Source of the DNA: Mycolicibacterium phlei
GTDB taxonomy: Bacteria; Actinomycetota; Actinomycetes; Mycobacteriales; Mycobacteriaceae
Assembly (NCBI RefSeq): GCF_001583415.1
Contig: NZ_CP014475.1
Span: 558,001 to 622,000, forward strand
Reading direction: 5' to 3'
DNA: 64,000 nucleotides
Shown: piece by piece, positions 35,153 through 43,529 of the stretch
How the letters are laid out: every line of letters starts with the position of its first letter
Position numbering within the stretch: the stretch's first letter is position 1
The notes under the pieces: generated by a model
Database searches by the model: none
Seen by the model: the letters and a program-made list of their open reading frames with translations, nothing else
Told to the model about the DNA's origin: nothing
Program-made: the position numbers and the translations under genes

Positions 35153-36276
35153 TGATGAAGACAGATCTGTGCGAGCGGTTCGGGATCGAGTACCCGATCT
35201 TCGTGTTCACCCCGTCGGAGAAGGTGGCCGCGGCGGTCAGCCGGGCCGGCGGTCTCGGCGTGCTGGGCTGCGTGCGGTTCAACGACGCCGACGACCTCGA
35301 CAAGGTCCTGGACTGGATGGACGAGAACACCGACGGTAAGCCGTACGGCGTCGACGTCGTCATGCCCGCCAAGGTGCCGCAGGAGGGCACGGCCGTCGAC
35401 ATCCAGAAGCTGATCCCGCAGACGCATCGCGACTTCGTCGACAAAACTCTTGCCGACCTCGGGGTTCCGCCGCTGTCGGAGGACAAGGAGCGCAACGAGG
35501 GCGTGCTGGGCTGGCTGCACTCGGTGGCCCGCAGCCACGTCGACGTGGCGCTCAAGCACCCGATCAAGCTGATCGCCAACGCGCTGGGCTCGCCGCCCAA
35601 GGACGTCATCGACCGGGTGCACGAGCACGGTGTGCCGGTCGCGGCGCTCGCCGGCAGCGCCAAGCACGCGCAGCGCCACGTCGACAACGGCGTGGACATC
35701 GTCGTCGCGCAGGGCCACGAGGCCGGTGGGCACACCGGTGAGATCGGCTCGGTGGTGCTGTGGCCCGAGATCGTCGACGCCGTCGGCGATCAGGTGCCGG
35801 TGCTGGCCGCCGGCGGGATCGGCACCGGCCGCCAGGTGGCGGCGGCGCTGGCGCTCGGCGCGCAGGGCGTGTGGATGGGCTCGCTGTTCCTCACTTCCGC
35901 CGAGTACGACCTCGGGCACCGCAAGCCCAGCGGCGTCTCCACCATCCAGGAGGGGCTGCTCAAGGCCACGTCGGCCGACACCGTGCGGCGCCGGATCTAC
36001 ACCGGCAAGCCCGCGCGGCTGCTCAAGACCAAGTGGACCGACGCGTGGGATGCCCCCGACGCGCCCGAGCCGCTGCCGATGCCGCTGCAGAACATCCTCG
36101 TCAGCGAGGCGCACCAGCGGATGAACGAGTCCGACAACCCGGACACCGTCGCGATGCCGGTGGGCCAGATCGTCGGCCGGATGAACGAGATCCGGCCGGT
36201 CGCCGACATCGTCGCCGAACTGGTCTCCGGCTTCGAGGAGACCACCCGGCGCCTCGACACCATCCGGGACGCCTAG
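35152..36276 (+). CDS. Nitronate monooxygenase-like (NPD/2-nitropropane dioxygenase family) flavoprotein
   Basis: A 374-residue FMN-binding TIM barrel, coupled to fadD19 by a one-base overlap (TGATG; a second ATG follows at 35155). The family's catalytic His motif is in VVAQGHEAGGHTG (about residues 184-196) and the phosphate-binding loop AAGGIGTGRQVAAALALGAQGVWMGS follows. The N-terminal IFVFTPSEKVAAAVSRAGGLGVLG is also typical. In sterol clusters such enzymes may act as enoyl-CoA or keto-compound reductases; no nitro substrate is implied. It is convergent with the second kshA-like gene. Confidence 0.85.
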   Translation: MMKTDLCERFGIEYPIFVFTPSEKVAAAVSRAGGLGVLGCVRFNDADDLDKVLDWMDENTDGKPYGVDVVMPAKVPQEGTAVDIQKLIPQTHRDFVDKTLADLGVPPLSEDKERNEGVLGWLHSVARSHVDVALKHPIKLIANALGSPPKDVIDRVHEHGVPVAALAGSAKHAQRHVDNGVDIVVAQGHEAGGHTGEIGSVVLWPEIVDAVGDQVPVLAAGGIGTGRQVAAALALGAQGVWMGSLFLTSAEYDLGHRKPSGVSTIQEGLLKATSADTVRRRIYTGKPARLLKTKWTDAWDAPDAPEPLPMPLQNILVSEAHQRMNESDNPDTVAMPVGQIVGRMNEIRPVADIVAELVSGFEETTRRLDTIRDA

Positions 36277-36369
36277 AGGCTGATCGCTCGTCGCCTCGAT
36301 GCTGTTGTGCTGGTGCTGGTTTCGTCCCTGCGGCGAAGAGCAATGCAGAAGTGAAGTTCTGGAAGCCGA

Positions 36370-37527
36370 CTAGCTTCGCTTGTTCTCCGCAGTTTGAGCG
36401 AACTCGGTTACCCGTGCGGCGAGGTTGCCGTCGACCTCCTGCTCCCACAGCCCGCGGGCATGGCTGGTGTCGACCTCCATCTCGAAGCGCGCCGTCATCT
36501 CCGGGGTGACCTCGTCGGCGTCGACGTAGAACTGCTCGTACCACCGCCGCAGCTGGTACAGCGGGCCGTCCTCCTCGGTCAGCAGCGGGTTCTCGATGCG
36601 GCTCTTGTGCTTCCAGATCTCGACGTCCTGCAGGAAGCCCTCGCTGAAGTTGCGGTTCAACGCCGCCGCCAGCTTCCGGGCGTTCTCCTCGGGCATGCCC
36701 GGCATCTTCTGCACCGCCACCCCCCACTGCAGCACGAACGAGTTGACCGTGACCGGATAGTGGCAGTTGATCAGCACCACCTCGGCGGTGAAGTCCGGCG
36801 CCAGGTCGTTGTGCAACCAGTTGATCATGTACGCCGGCCCGAAGTACGTCGCCTCCGAACGCAGATACGTTCCTTCCCAGAGCTTTCCGGGATCATCCAC
36901 GACGTCGGGCCGCGGCCGCGACTCCATGTACTGACTGGCCGTGTGCCCCTCGATGACGTTCTTGAAGTACGTCGGGAACGCGAAGTGGATGTAGAAGAAG
37001 TGCGCCATGTCGACGACGTTGTCGACGATCTCGCGACAGTTCGCCCCCTCGATCAGCACCGAGTTCCACTGCCACGGCGACCAGATGCCCTCGTCGAACC
37101 CCTCGATTCTCGGCGGGAGCAGTTCCAGTGGCGCGGCGGACCCTTCGGGGTCGTGCCAGATCAGCAGCTGCCCGTTGACCTCCTGCACCGGATAACTGCG
37201 GGTGCGGGCCAGCCGCGGGGTGCGCTTGGCGTACGGCACCAGCGCGCAGCGCCCGTCGCCGCGCCAGCGCCAGTCGTGGAACGGGCAGGCGACCGCGTCG
37301 TCCTTGATCGAGCCCCGCGACAGGTCACCGCCCATGTGCCTGCAGTAGCCGTCCAGCACGTGCAGCTGGCCAGCGGAGTCGGCGAACACCACCAGCTTGG
37401 TGCCGAACGCCTCGATGCCGTGCGGTTTTCCGTCCCGGAACGTCTCGGCCAGCCCCAGGCAGTGCCAGCCGCGGGCGTAGCGCGTCGGTGGTGCGCCGAT
37501 GTCGATGTCACGTACCTGTTCAGACAA
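36370..37527 (-). CDS. KshA paralogue, Rieske oxygenase
   Basis: A 385-residue Rieske non-haem oxygenase close to the KshA at 16982, with both Rieske motifs (CRHMGGDL, CPFHDW), the iron-binding DMAHFFYIHF and the Asp of FLQDVEIWKHK all kept, so probably active. TTG start at 37527 has GGGAGG 7 bases upstream; its first codons overlap the end of the FadD gene. Rhodococci carry several KshA isoforms for different steroid substrates; this copy may prefer a different steroid (for instance a CoA-linked or C24-branched one). No KstR box is seen for its operon. Confidence 0.87.
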   Translation of the reverse strand: MSEQVRDIDIGAPPTRYARGWHCLGLAETFRDGKPHGIEAFGTKLVVFADSAGQLHVLDGYCRHMGGDLSRGSIKDDAVACPFHDWRWRGDGRCALVPYAKRTPRLARTRSYPVQEVNGQLLIWHDPEGSAAPLELLPPRIEGFDEGIWSPWQWNSVLIEGANCREIVDNVVDMAHFFYIHFAFPTYFKNVIEGHTASQYMESRPRPDVVDDPGKLWEGTYLRSEATYFGPAYMINWLHNDLAPDFTAEVVLINCHYPVTVNSFVLQWGVAVQKMPGMPEENARKLAAALNRNFSEGFLQDVEIWKHKSRIENPLLTEEDGPLYQLRRWYEQFYVDADEVTPEMTARFEMEVDTSHARGLWEQEVDGNLAARVTEFAQTAENKRS

Positions 37528-39175
37528 GGTGATGCCTCCCGTATCTCGCGAACTCGGCCGCCAGCGCATCCACGTCGGCGTCGGTCATCGGCCGGTAGTC
37601 CGGCCGGCCCCGGCCCACCCAGCGGTACACCGGATCCGTTGTTGACCAGCGCTCCTGCTGCAGTTGGCGTTTGAGCACCTTGTTGGACCCTGTCACGGGT
37701 AGCCGTTTCGACAGCCGCAGAAACCGCGGCACCCCCTTGCTGCCCAGATCCGGCTGGTCGAGCAGGTGGTCGACGAACGCCTCGAGGTCGAACCCGCTCG
37801 GATCGTCGACCTCCAGCGCGGCCATCACCTGATCACCCGAGCGCGGATCCGGCACCCCGTACACCGCGGCGGCCCGCACGTCGGGATGGCGGCGCAGCAC
37901 CCGTTCGATCGCCAGCGCGGAGGTGTTCTCGCCGTCGACGCGGATCCAGTCCCCGCGCCGGCCCGCGAAGTACAGGAACCCGGCCTCGTCGATGTACCCC
38001 AGATCCCCGCTCCAGTACCAGCCGTTGCGGGTGCGTTCGGCGTCGGCCTCGTCGTTCTTGTAGTAGCCCTCGAACCCCGACTTGCCGCGCTTGTCGACGA
38101 TCTCGCCGATCGCCTCGTCGGCGTTGAGCACCCGGCCGTGCTCGTCGAGGACCGCGCGCGGGCAGTCCCGGTCGGTGTTCGGGTCGACGATCGCCACCCC
38201 GTCGTGCGCCGGGCGGCCCAGCGCGCCCGCCGGCGCCTGCGGATCGGGTGTCGCGACCGCCCCACCCTCGCTGGAGCCGTAGCCCTCCATCAGCGTGGCG
38301 CCGAAGCGGCGGCGGAACTCCGCCTGGTCCTCGGGGGACGCCTCGGTGCCGAACCCGCGGTTGAGCGGGTTGTCCGCGTCGTCGGGGGCCTCCGGGGTGG
38401 CCAGAATGTAGCCCAGCGCCTTGCCGACGTAGGTGAAGAACGTCGCCCCGAAGTAGCGCACGTCGGGCAGGAACCGCGATGCGGAGAACGTCGGCGTCAG
38501 GCAGACCGTGGCGCCGTTGGCCAGCGCCGGCGCCCACAGCGCCATGATCGCGTTGCCGTGGAACAGCGGCATGCAGCAGTAGTCCACGTCGTCGCGGACA
38601 TGGCCGAACTTGTCCGTCGCCGCGTACGCCACCGTGGCCAGCCGCCCCTGCGTGCAGCGCACCGCCTTCGACGCGCCGGTGGTGCCGGAGGTGAACAGCA
38701 GCAGGAATAGCGACGACGGCCCCACCCCGTCGGATGCCGCCGGCTCCCCTCGGGTGTCGAGCGCCTCGGCGTAGCCGGGGTCGTCGATGACCAGCAGCCG
38801 GTCCGGTGTCAGGCCCAGATCCAGTCCGCGCAGCCGCTCGACGCGCGCGCGGTCGGTGATGATCAGCTGGCAGTCGGCGTGGCGGACCTCCGCGGCCAGC
38901 TGCTCGTCGCCGTGGGTGGGGTTGATCCCGACGATCGTCGCCCCGGCCAGCGCCGCACCGCCGAGCCAGAACACGAAGTCGGGCACGTTGTCCAGCAGCA
39001 CCCCGATGTGGAACGGGCCGGGGGCGCGCAGCCGGTGCGCCAGCGCGGCGCGGGCCGCGGACTCGTGCACGACGGCGTCCCAGGTCCAGTCCCGGTCGCG
39101 GGTGCGCAGGCCGAGGTGCTGATCGCCGCGGCGGGCGAGCAGCATCGAGGCGATATCTGAATGTCGGTCAGGCAT
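37520..39175 (-). CDS. Acyl-CoA synthetase, FadD17-like, in the kshA-paralogue operon
   Basis: A 551-residue adenylate-forming ligase similar in pattern to the FadD17 at 40913: ATP loop LLFTSGTTGASKAVRC (about residues 169-184), GYGSSEGGAVATP, WSGDLGYIDE, and GSNKVLKRQLQQE at the C-terminus with the reactive Lys. The ATG at 39175 overlaps the SnoaL-like stop by 8 bases. It presumably activates a steroid carboxylate for side-chain oxidation; substrate not predictable. Operon order is SnoaL-like, FadD, KshA paralogue. Confidence 0.87.
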   Translation of the reverse strand: MPDRHSDIASMLLARRGDQHLGLRTRDRDWTWDAVVHESAARAALAHRLRAPGPFHIGVLLDNVPDFVFWLGGAALAGATIVGINPTHGDEQLAAEVRHADCQLIITDRARVERLRGLDLGLTPDRLLVIDDPGYAEALDTRGEPAASDGVGPSSLFLLLFTSGTTGASKAVRCTQGRLATVAYAATDKFGHVRDDVDYCCMPLFHGNAIMALWAPALANGATVCLTPTFSASRFLPDVRYFGATFFTYVGKALGYILATPEAPDDADNPLNRGFGTEASPEDQAEFRRRFGATLMEGYGSSEGGAVATPDPQAPAGALGRPAHDGVAIVDPNTDRDCPRAVLDEHGRVLNADEAIGEIVDKRGKSGFEGYYKNDEADAERTRNGWYWSGDLGYIDEAGFLYFAGRRGDWIRVDGENTSALAIERVLRRHPDVRAAAVYGVPDPRSGDQVMAALEVDDPSGFDLEAFVDHLLDQPDLGSKGVPRFLRLSKRLPVTGSNKVLKRQLQQERWSTTDPVYRWVGRGRPDYRPMTDADVDALAAEFARYGRHHLV

Positions 39176-39731
39176 GGCTCTTCTGTTTTGTGTGGTGAAG
39201 CTCAACGTATCTCTGCGGCAGGTCCGCCGGGCTCAGTTTCGTCACGCTGACCGGCCCGGTGTAGTAGGCGTCCTCGCCCAGGACCCGCCCGTCGGCGTCG
39301 ATGGGCCACACCACGAGCTGACGAAACACCAGCAGGTAGTCCCCGGCCGGGTCGTCGACCTCGACGCCGAGCGCGGTCGCCGCCTCGGCCGGGTAGATCA
39401 TCTTGATCCAGCCCTCGGTGACCAGGTTGTCGTCGTCGATGATCAGCCGGTCCACCTCGAATTCCAGGACGTTGGTGCCACTTTCGAGCAGGGCCGTGTA
39501 GTAGGCGCGCACCCCGTCGGTGCCCTTGGGTCCGGCGTCGGCGCCGCCGATCCAGAAGTGGTAGTCCGGCTCCGGGGCCAGGGTGGCCATCAGCCGTTCC
39601 ATGTCCGGTTCGGCCTCGGCCTTCATGTGCTCGATGACGACCTCCAGCATCTGCCGGTGCCGCGGGTTGTCGGTGCGGGCCAACCGCTCCTCCAGCGGCG
39701 CCCAGGTCTTGGTGGGGTCGATGATCGCCAT
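39168..39731 (-). CDS. SnoaL-like / NTF2-fold protein, first gene of the kshA-paralogue operon
   Basis: A 187-residue protein with the cone-shaped NTF2-like pattern: MLEVVIEHMKAEAEPDMERLMATLAP, DYHFWIGGADAGPKG, and LVTEGWIKMIYPA. The ATG at 39731 is preceded by AGGAGA; the longer frame upstream crosses the paired palindromes and is rejected. Related folds act as steroid isomerases or hydratases. Together with the FadD and KshA paralogue it looks like a small catabolic module under the control of the adjacent CdaR/PucR-like regulator. Confidence 0.8.
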   Translation of the reverse strand: MAIIDPTKTWAPLEERLARTDNPRHRQMLEVVIEHMKAEAEPDMERLMATLAPEPDYHFWIGGADAGPKGTDGVRAYYTALLESGTNVLEFEVDRLIIDDDNLVTEGWIKMIYPAEAATALGVEVDDPAGDYLLVFRQLVVWPIDADGRVLGEDAYYTGPVSVTKLSPADLPQRYVELHHTKQKSHA

Positions 39732-39792
39732 CGTGGTCTCCTGTCGTGACGGTTGACCCCACGATGATCGGCAGCGACGGCCCGCGGGCACA

Positions 39793-39840
39793 TCCGACAA
39801 GAGTCGGCGGAATCCCGGTGCGGTGCCGACAGTCGTCGGA
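39793..39840. promoter_or_regulatory. Two matching palindromes 32 bp apart, probable operators
   Basis: TCCGACAAGAGTCGGC (39793-39808) and GCCGACAGTCGTCGGA (39825-39840) each follow the pattern (T/G)CCGAC-N4-GTCGG(A/C). The centres are 32 bases apart, three helical turns, so two dimers would bind on one DNA face. The pair lies 61-109 bases upstream of the SnoaL-like start and directly at the end of the regulator gene. Confidence 0.6.
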
Positions 39841-40818
39841 TCAGCCGTCACCGAGTTCGGTGGCAGACAAGGCGACGCGCCGCACCAGGAACACCAGGGT
39901 GGCGATGAACCGGTCCATCGGATCGTCGAAGTCCCAACCCATCCGGGCCGAGACGTGCGCCAGCCGGGTCGCCACGGTGCTGTGGTGGACGTAGAGCTCC
40001 TCGGCGGTGCGGCGCAGCGACCCGTACTTGCAGAACGCCTCGACGGTGGCCACCTCCATGGCGCCCGCCGGGGTGGCGGCGATCGCGTTGATCCGCGCGA
40101 CGTCGGGATTGTTGAGCACCGCGTCCACCGGCAGGTCGGCGAGCAGGTCGAGCACGCTGAGCCGTTCGAACGCGATCGCGCGCCTGCCGTAACCCGTCGA
40201 CGACGCGAACCGCAACGCCCGCCGCGCCTGCTGCCACGACTGCGGTTCGGTCAGAACCGGTGTGGCAGAACCGATCCCGACCCACGGACCGCGGCCGGAC
40301 CCCGGCACCGGGAACGCCGCGGCGATCGCGTCCTCGAGCGCGTCGGACAGGCTGCGCCCGTCGCGGGCACCCTGGTGCAGCACCGCGACGGTGGTGCCCA
40401 TCGTCGCCGTGCGCACCCGCTCACCGCCCAGCACGCCGAGCACCGCCGACACCGCGTCCGGGGAGTCCGTCGACACCGCCAGCACCCGCAGATCACGGGA
40501 CTCGTCGAACCCGAGCAGCCGGGCGGCGCGCACCCGGTCGGCCCCGTCCTGGCCGGCCGAGATGACCACCTGCACCAGGGCCGGATCGCCCAGCGTCGGC
40601 CCCAGGTTCGCCCGGCGCAGGCCGCGCCGCAACCGGTCGCACACCACCGCGTCCAGTGGATGCGCGGCGCCGGTGCGCAGCACCCGCACATCGGCGACGT
40701 CAGCCTCCGGGACGCTCTGCGGGGCCACCGCCGCGCCGGACGCGTCGAAGCACAGCAGCGTGCCGGTCGCGGTGCGGGCCGCCACCGGGCAGCCGGCCAG
40801 GCGGGCGGCGGCGCGCAC
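39841..40818 (-). CDS. CdaR/PucR-type transcriptional regulator, N-terminus apparently frameshifted
   Basis: A 325-residue product from GTG 40818, with a central domain typical of CdaR/PucR-like activators and a C-terminal HTH_30 motif (EELYVHHSTVATRLAHVSARMGWD, about residues 277-300). Upstream, in the same frame, codons read AVVTYFDTLDDQGCGAADLV before the GTG, but this frame has no start codon. A start (ATG 40916, overlapping fadD17's stop as ATGA) exists in the neighbouring frame and ends in TAA at 40866. The real protein thus seems to need a one-base correction. If unshifted it would be about 358 residues. It may act on the operon beginning at 39731. Confidence 0.72.
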   Translation of the reverse strand: MRAAARLAGCPVAARTATGTLLCFDASGAAVAPQSVPEADVADVRVLRTGAAHPLDAVVCDRLRRGLRRANLGPTLGDPALVQVVISAGQDGADRVRAARLLGFDESRDLRVLAVSTDSPDAVSAVLGVLGGERVRTATMGTTVAVLHQGARDGRSLSDALEDAIAAAFPVPGSGRGPWVGIGSATPVLTEPQSWQQARRALRFASSTGYGRRAIAFERLSVLDLLADLPVDAVLNNPDVARINAIAATPAGAMEVATVEAFCKYGSLRRTAEELYVHHSTVATRLAHVSARMGWDFDDPMDRFIATLVFLVRRVALSATELGDG

Positions 40819-40916
40819 CAGATCCGCTGCGCCGCAACCCTGGTCGTCGAGGGTGTCGAAATAGGTTACGACCGCAGGACCGACTCGGGATCGGAGCCCA
40901 GCCCGTCCAGCGTCAT
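40819..40916 (-). pseudogene. Displaced N-terminal coding segment of the CdaR-like regulator
   Basis: ATG 40916-40914 overlaps the fadD17 stop (ATGA) and reads 16 codons (MTLDGLGSDPESVLRS) to TAA at 40868-40866. The regulator frame, one base back, continues the sense from about 40876 with AVVTYFDTLDDQG. Sliding back one base after VL joins the two into one plausible N-terminus. Explanations are a frameshift mutation, a sequencing error, or start at GTG 40818. Confidence 0.5.
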
Positions 40917-42421
40917 GGCCGGGGGACGGGGTACACCGGGTCGGCGCAGTCGGTGCCCTCCGCCTGCAACCGGCGTTTGATCACCTTGAAGGTCTCGGTG
41001 CGCGGCAGCGTCTCGGCCACCCGCACATACGACGGCCACTGCTTGGGCCCCAGATCGTCCTGGGCGGCCAAAAACTCGCGGAACCGTTCGACGTCGAAGG
41101 TCGCGCAGTCGGTCAGCGTCACCGCGGCCATCACCTGGTCGCCGACGTCGGGCGCCGGGATGCCGTACACCGCGACCTCGACGATGTCGGGGTGGCGCAG
41201 CAGCACCCGCTCGATCGGCGCCGAGCCGAGGTTCTCGCCGTCGACGCGCATCCAGTCGCCCAGGCGCCCGGCGAAATACGCGAAGCCGTTCTCGTCGCGG
41301 TAGGCCAGGTCGCCGCTGTGGTACACGCCGCCGCGCATGCGTTCGGCGTCGGCCTGCGGATCGTTGTAGTAGCCCTCGAACCGGCCCGCGCTGGTGGTGT
41401 TCACCAGTTCCCCGGTGACGCCGGGCGGGCAGGGCTCGCCGGTCTCGACGTCGACGATCTCGGTGCCGGGCGGCAGCGGGCCCAGCGCACCCGGCGGGGT
41501 GTCCGGGGTGCGGGCGATCGCGATACCGCCCTCGGTGGAACCGAATCCGTCCACCACAATGGTGTTGAACCGCTTGGCGAACCGCTCGATGTCGGCGGGC
41601 GCGCCCTCGTTGCCGTACACCGCGCGCAGCGGGTTGTCGCCGTCGTCGGGTCGCTCCGGGGTGGCCAGGATGTAGGACAGCGGCTTGCCGACGTAGTTGG
41701 CGTACGTCGCCCCGTAGCGGCGCACGTCCGGCAGGAACTGCGAGGCGGAGAACTTGCGGCGCAACGCCATCGACGCGCCGGCCGCCAGCGACACCGCCCA
41801 GCCCACCAGCACCGCGTTGGAGTGGAACAGCGGCATCGACACGTAGCACACGTCGCCGGGGCCGAGCTCGAACCGCTGCGCCATCGTCACACCTGCCACC
41901 GCGACCTTGCCCTGGCTGCACTTGACGGCCTTCGGGTCACCGCTGGTGCCGGAGGTGTAGATCAGCATGAACAGATCGCCCGGATCGGCGGGGGAGATGG
42001 TGACCGGGGTGCCCGCGTGGGCGGCCACCTCCTGCGCCCACTGCGCGGAGTCGACGTTGATGTGGTCGATATCGCCGACGGTCGCCAACGACGCCGAATC
42101 AGCCAGCACCAGTTGGCAGTCCGCGTGCTCGACGTCGCGCTGCAGCGCGGCCCCGCGGCGCACCGGGTTCAGCCCCACCGGCACGATGCCGGTCATCCCG
42201 GCCGCGGCCAGCACCGCCGAGAAGAACGGTGTGTTCTGCAGCAGCACCCCCACGTGCGGCGGCTTGGCCGGATCCAGGCGGGCCCGCAGCGCGGCCGCCA
42301 CCGAGGCGGCGTAACGCAGATGGTCGGCCCAGGTGGTGTAGCTGTCCTCGAAGTACACGCCGCGGTCGTCGACGTCGACCAGCGGCGCCAGAAGTTGTGC
42401 GACGGTCGGAGATTCGCTCAC
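40913..42421 (-). CDS. fadD17: FadD17, acyl-CoA synthetase
   Basis: A 502-residue ligase, the same length as Rv3506. Motifs: ATP loop LIYTSGTSGDPKAVKC (about residues 155-170), GFGSTEGGIAIAR, HSGDLAYRDE and the C-terminal RTETFKVIKRRL. It is thought to activate steroid carboxylates in side-chain oxidation. The GTG at 42421 overlaps the fadE27 stop by one base (TAGTG); longer frames upstream are inside fadE27. It is the third gene of the fadE26-fadE27-fadD17 operon. Confidence 0.92.
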   Translation of the reverse strand: MSESPTVAQLLAPLVDVDDRGVYFEDSYTTWADHLRYAASVAAALRARLDPAKPPHVGVLLQNTPFFSAVLAAAGMTGIVPVGLNPVRRGAALQRDVEHADCQLVLADSASLATVGDIDHINVDSAQWAQEVAAHAGTPVTISPADPGDLFMLIYTSGTSGDPKAVKCSQGKVAVAGVTMAQRFELGPGDVCYVSMPLFHSNAVLVGWAVSLAAGASMALRRKFSASQFLPDVRRYGATYANYVGKPLSYILATPERPDDGDNPLRAVYGNEGAPADIERFAKRFNTIVVDGFGSTEGGIAIARTPDTPPGALGPLPPGTEIVDVETGEPCPPGVTGELVNTTSAGRFEGYYNDPQADAERMRGGVYHSGDLAYRDENGFAYFAGRLGDWMRVDGENLGSAPIERVLLRHPDIVEVAVYGIPAPDVGDQVMAAVTLTDCATFDVERFREFLAAQDDLGPKQWPSYVRVAETLPRTETFKVIKRRLQAEGTDCADPVYPVPRP

Positions 42422-43518
42422 TACACCGGATTGTCGGCCAGTTCCCGGCCGATGCGCAGAAGCTGCCCGGTGGCACTGCCGAGCGCGAACTCGTTCTGTT
42501 TGGCCGCCAGGAAGTACCGGTGCACCGGATGGTCGATGTCGATGCCGACGCCGCCGTGCACGTGCACCGTGGTGTGCGCGACCCGGTGGCCGGCCTCGGC
42601 CGCCCAGAACGCCGCGGTGTTGACGTCCACCTCGGCGGGCAGGCCCTCCGACAGCCGCCACGCCGCCTGGGTGAGCGTCAGCCGCAGCGCCTTGACGTCG
42701 ATGTAGCCGTCGGCCAGCCGCGAGGACACCGCCTGGAAGCTGCCGATCGGCCGGTCGAACTGCTCGCGCTCGCGTGCGTACTGCGCGACGAGCTCCAGCG
42801 CCCGCTCGAGCACCCCGAGCTGAAACGCGCTGCGGCCCCAGGTGAATCGGGTGGTCAGCCACGCCAGCGCGTCGCCGTCACCGACCACGCGGTCGGCGCC
42901 GACCTCGACGCCCTGCAGGTCGAGGAGGCCGACGCTGCCCTTGCCGGTGGTGCTCAGCGGCGTGACCGTCGCGCCGGCGTCCGCTGCGGCGACCAGGAAG
43001 ACCTTGATGCCCGAGCCGGTCTCGGCGGGGACCAGGAACGCGTCGGCGACCGGGCCCCACGGCACCTGGGTGCGGGTGCCGGTGAGCTTGAACCCGGAGC
43101 CCGCCGACTCGGCCCGCACCGGGCCGTCGCCGACCTCACCGTCGAGCGCGATGGTCAGCACCTTCTCACCCTTGACCGCCGGCACCGCCCACTGCTGCTG
43201 CAGTTCCGCGGCCCCGAACTCGGCGAGCGCGCCTGCGGCCAGCACCGCCGACTCCAGGTACGGCACCGCCGCCAGCTGCCTGCCCAGCGAGACCAGCACC
43301 GCGGTCTGCTCCAGCACACCGAATCCACCGCCGCCCAACGTTTCCGGCGCGGCCGCCGACAGCACGTCGGCCTCGATCAGCTTGCCCCACAGCTCGCGGT
43401 CGAACCGCTGCTCGAGCCCGTCGAGTTCACGCTGACGCTCCGGGGTGACCACGGAGTCGACGATGGTACGGACCAGCCCGCCGAGATCCTCGGCGGCTTC
43501 GGTTGTCTTGAAGTCCAT
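42421..43518 (-). CDS. fadE27: FadE27 (ChsE5), acyl-CoA dehydrogenase subunit
   Basis: A 365-residue acyl-CoA dehydrogenase subunit, equivalent to Rv3505. It pairs with FadE26 in an alpha2beta2 complex that dehydrogenates 3-oxocholest-4-en-26-oyl-CoA, the first step of side-chain beta-oxidation. Features: N-terminal helical domain, middle beta-domain (LTGTRTQVPWGPVADAFLV), C-terminal helices with TTVHVHGGVGIDIDHPVHRYF. In the complex only one subunit type provides the catalytic acid; I see no obvious Glu in this one. Gap to fadE26 is 11 bases. Confidence 0.92.
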   Translation of the reverse strand: MDFKTTEAAEDLGGLVRTIVDSVVTPERQRELDGLEQRFDRELWGKLIEADVLSAAAPETLGGGGFGVLEQTAVLVSLGRQLAAVPYLESAVLAAGALAEFGAAELQQQWAVPAVKGEKVLTIALDGEVGDGPVRAESAGSGFKLTGTRTQVPWGPVADAFLVPAETGSGIKVFLVAAADAGATVTPLSTTGKGSVGLLDLQGVEVGADRVVGDGDALAWLTTRFTWGRSAFQLGVLERALELVAQYAREREQFDRPIGSFQAVSSRLADGYIDVKALRLTLTQAAWRLSEGLPAEVDVNTAAFWAAEAGHRVAHTTVHVHGGVGIDIDHPVHRYFLAAKQNEFALGSATGQLLRIGRELADNPV

Positions 43519-43529
43519 GACTGATGTCC

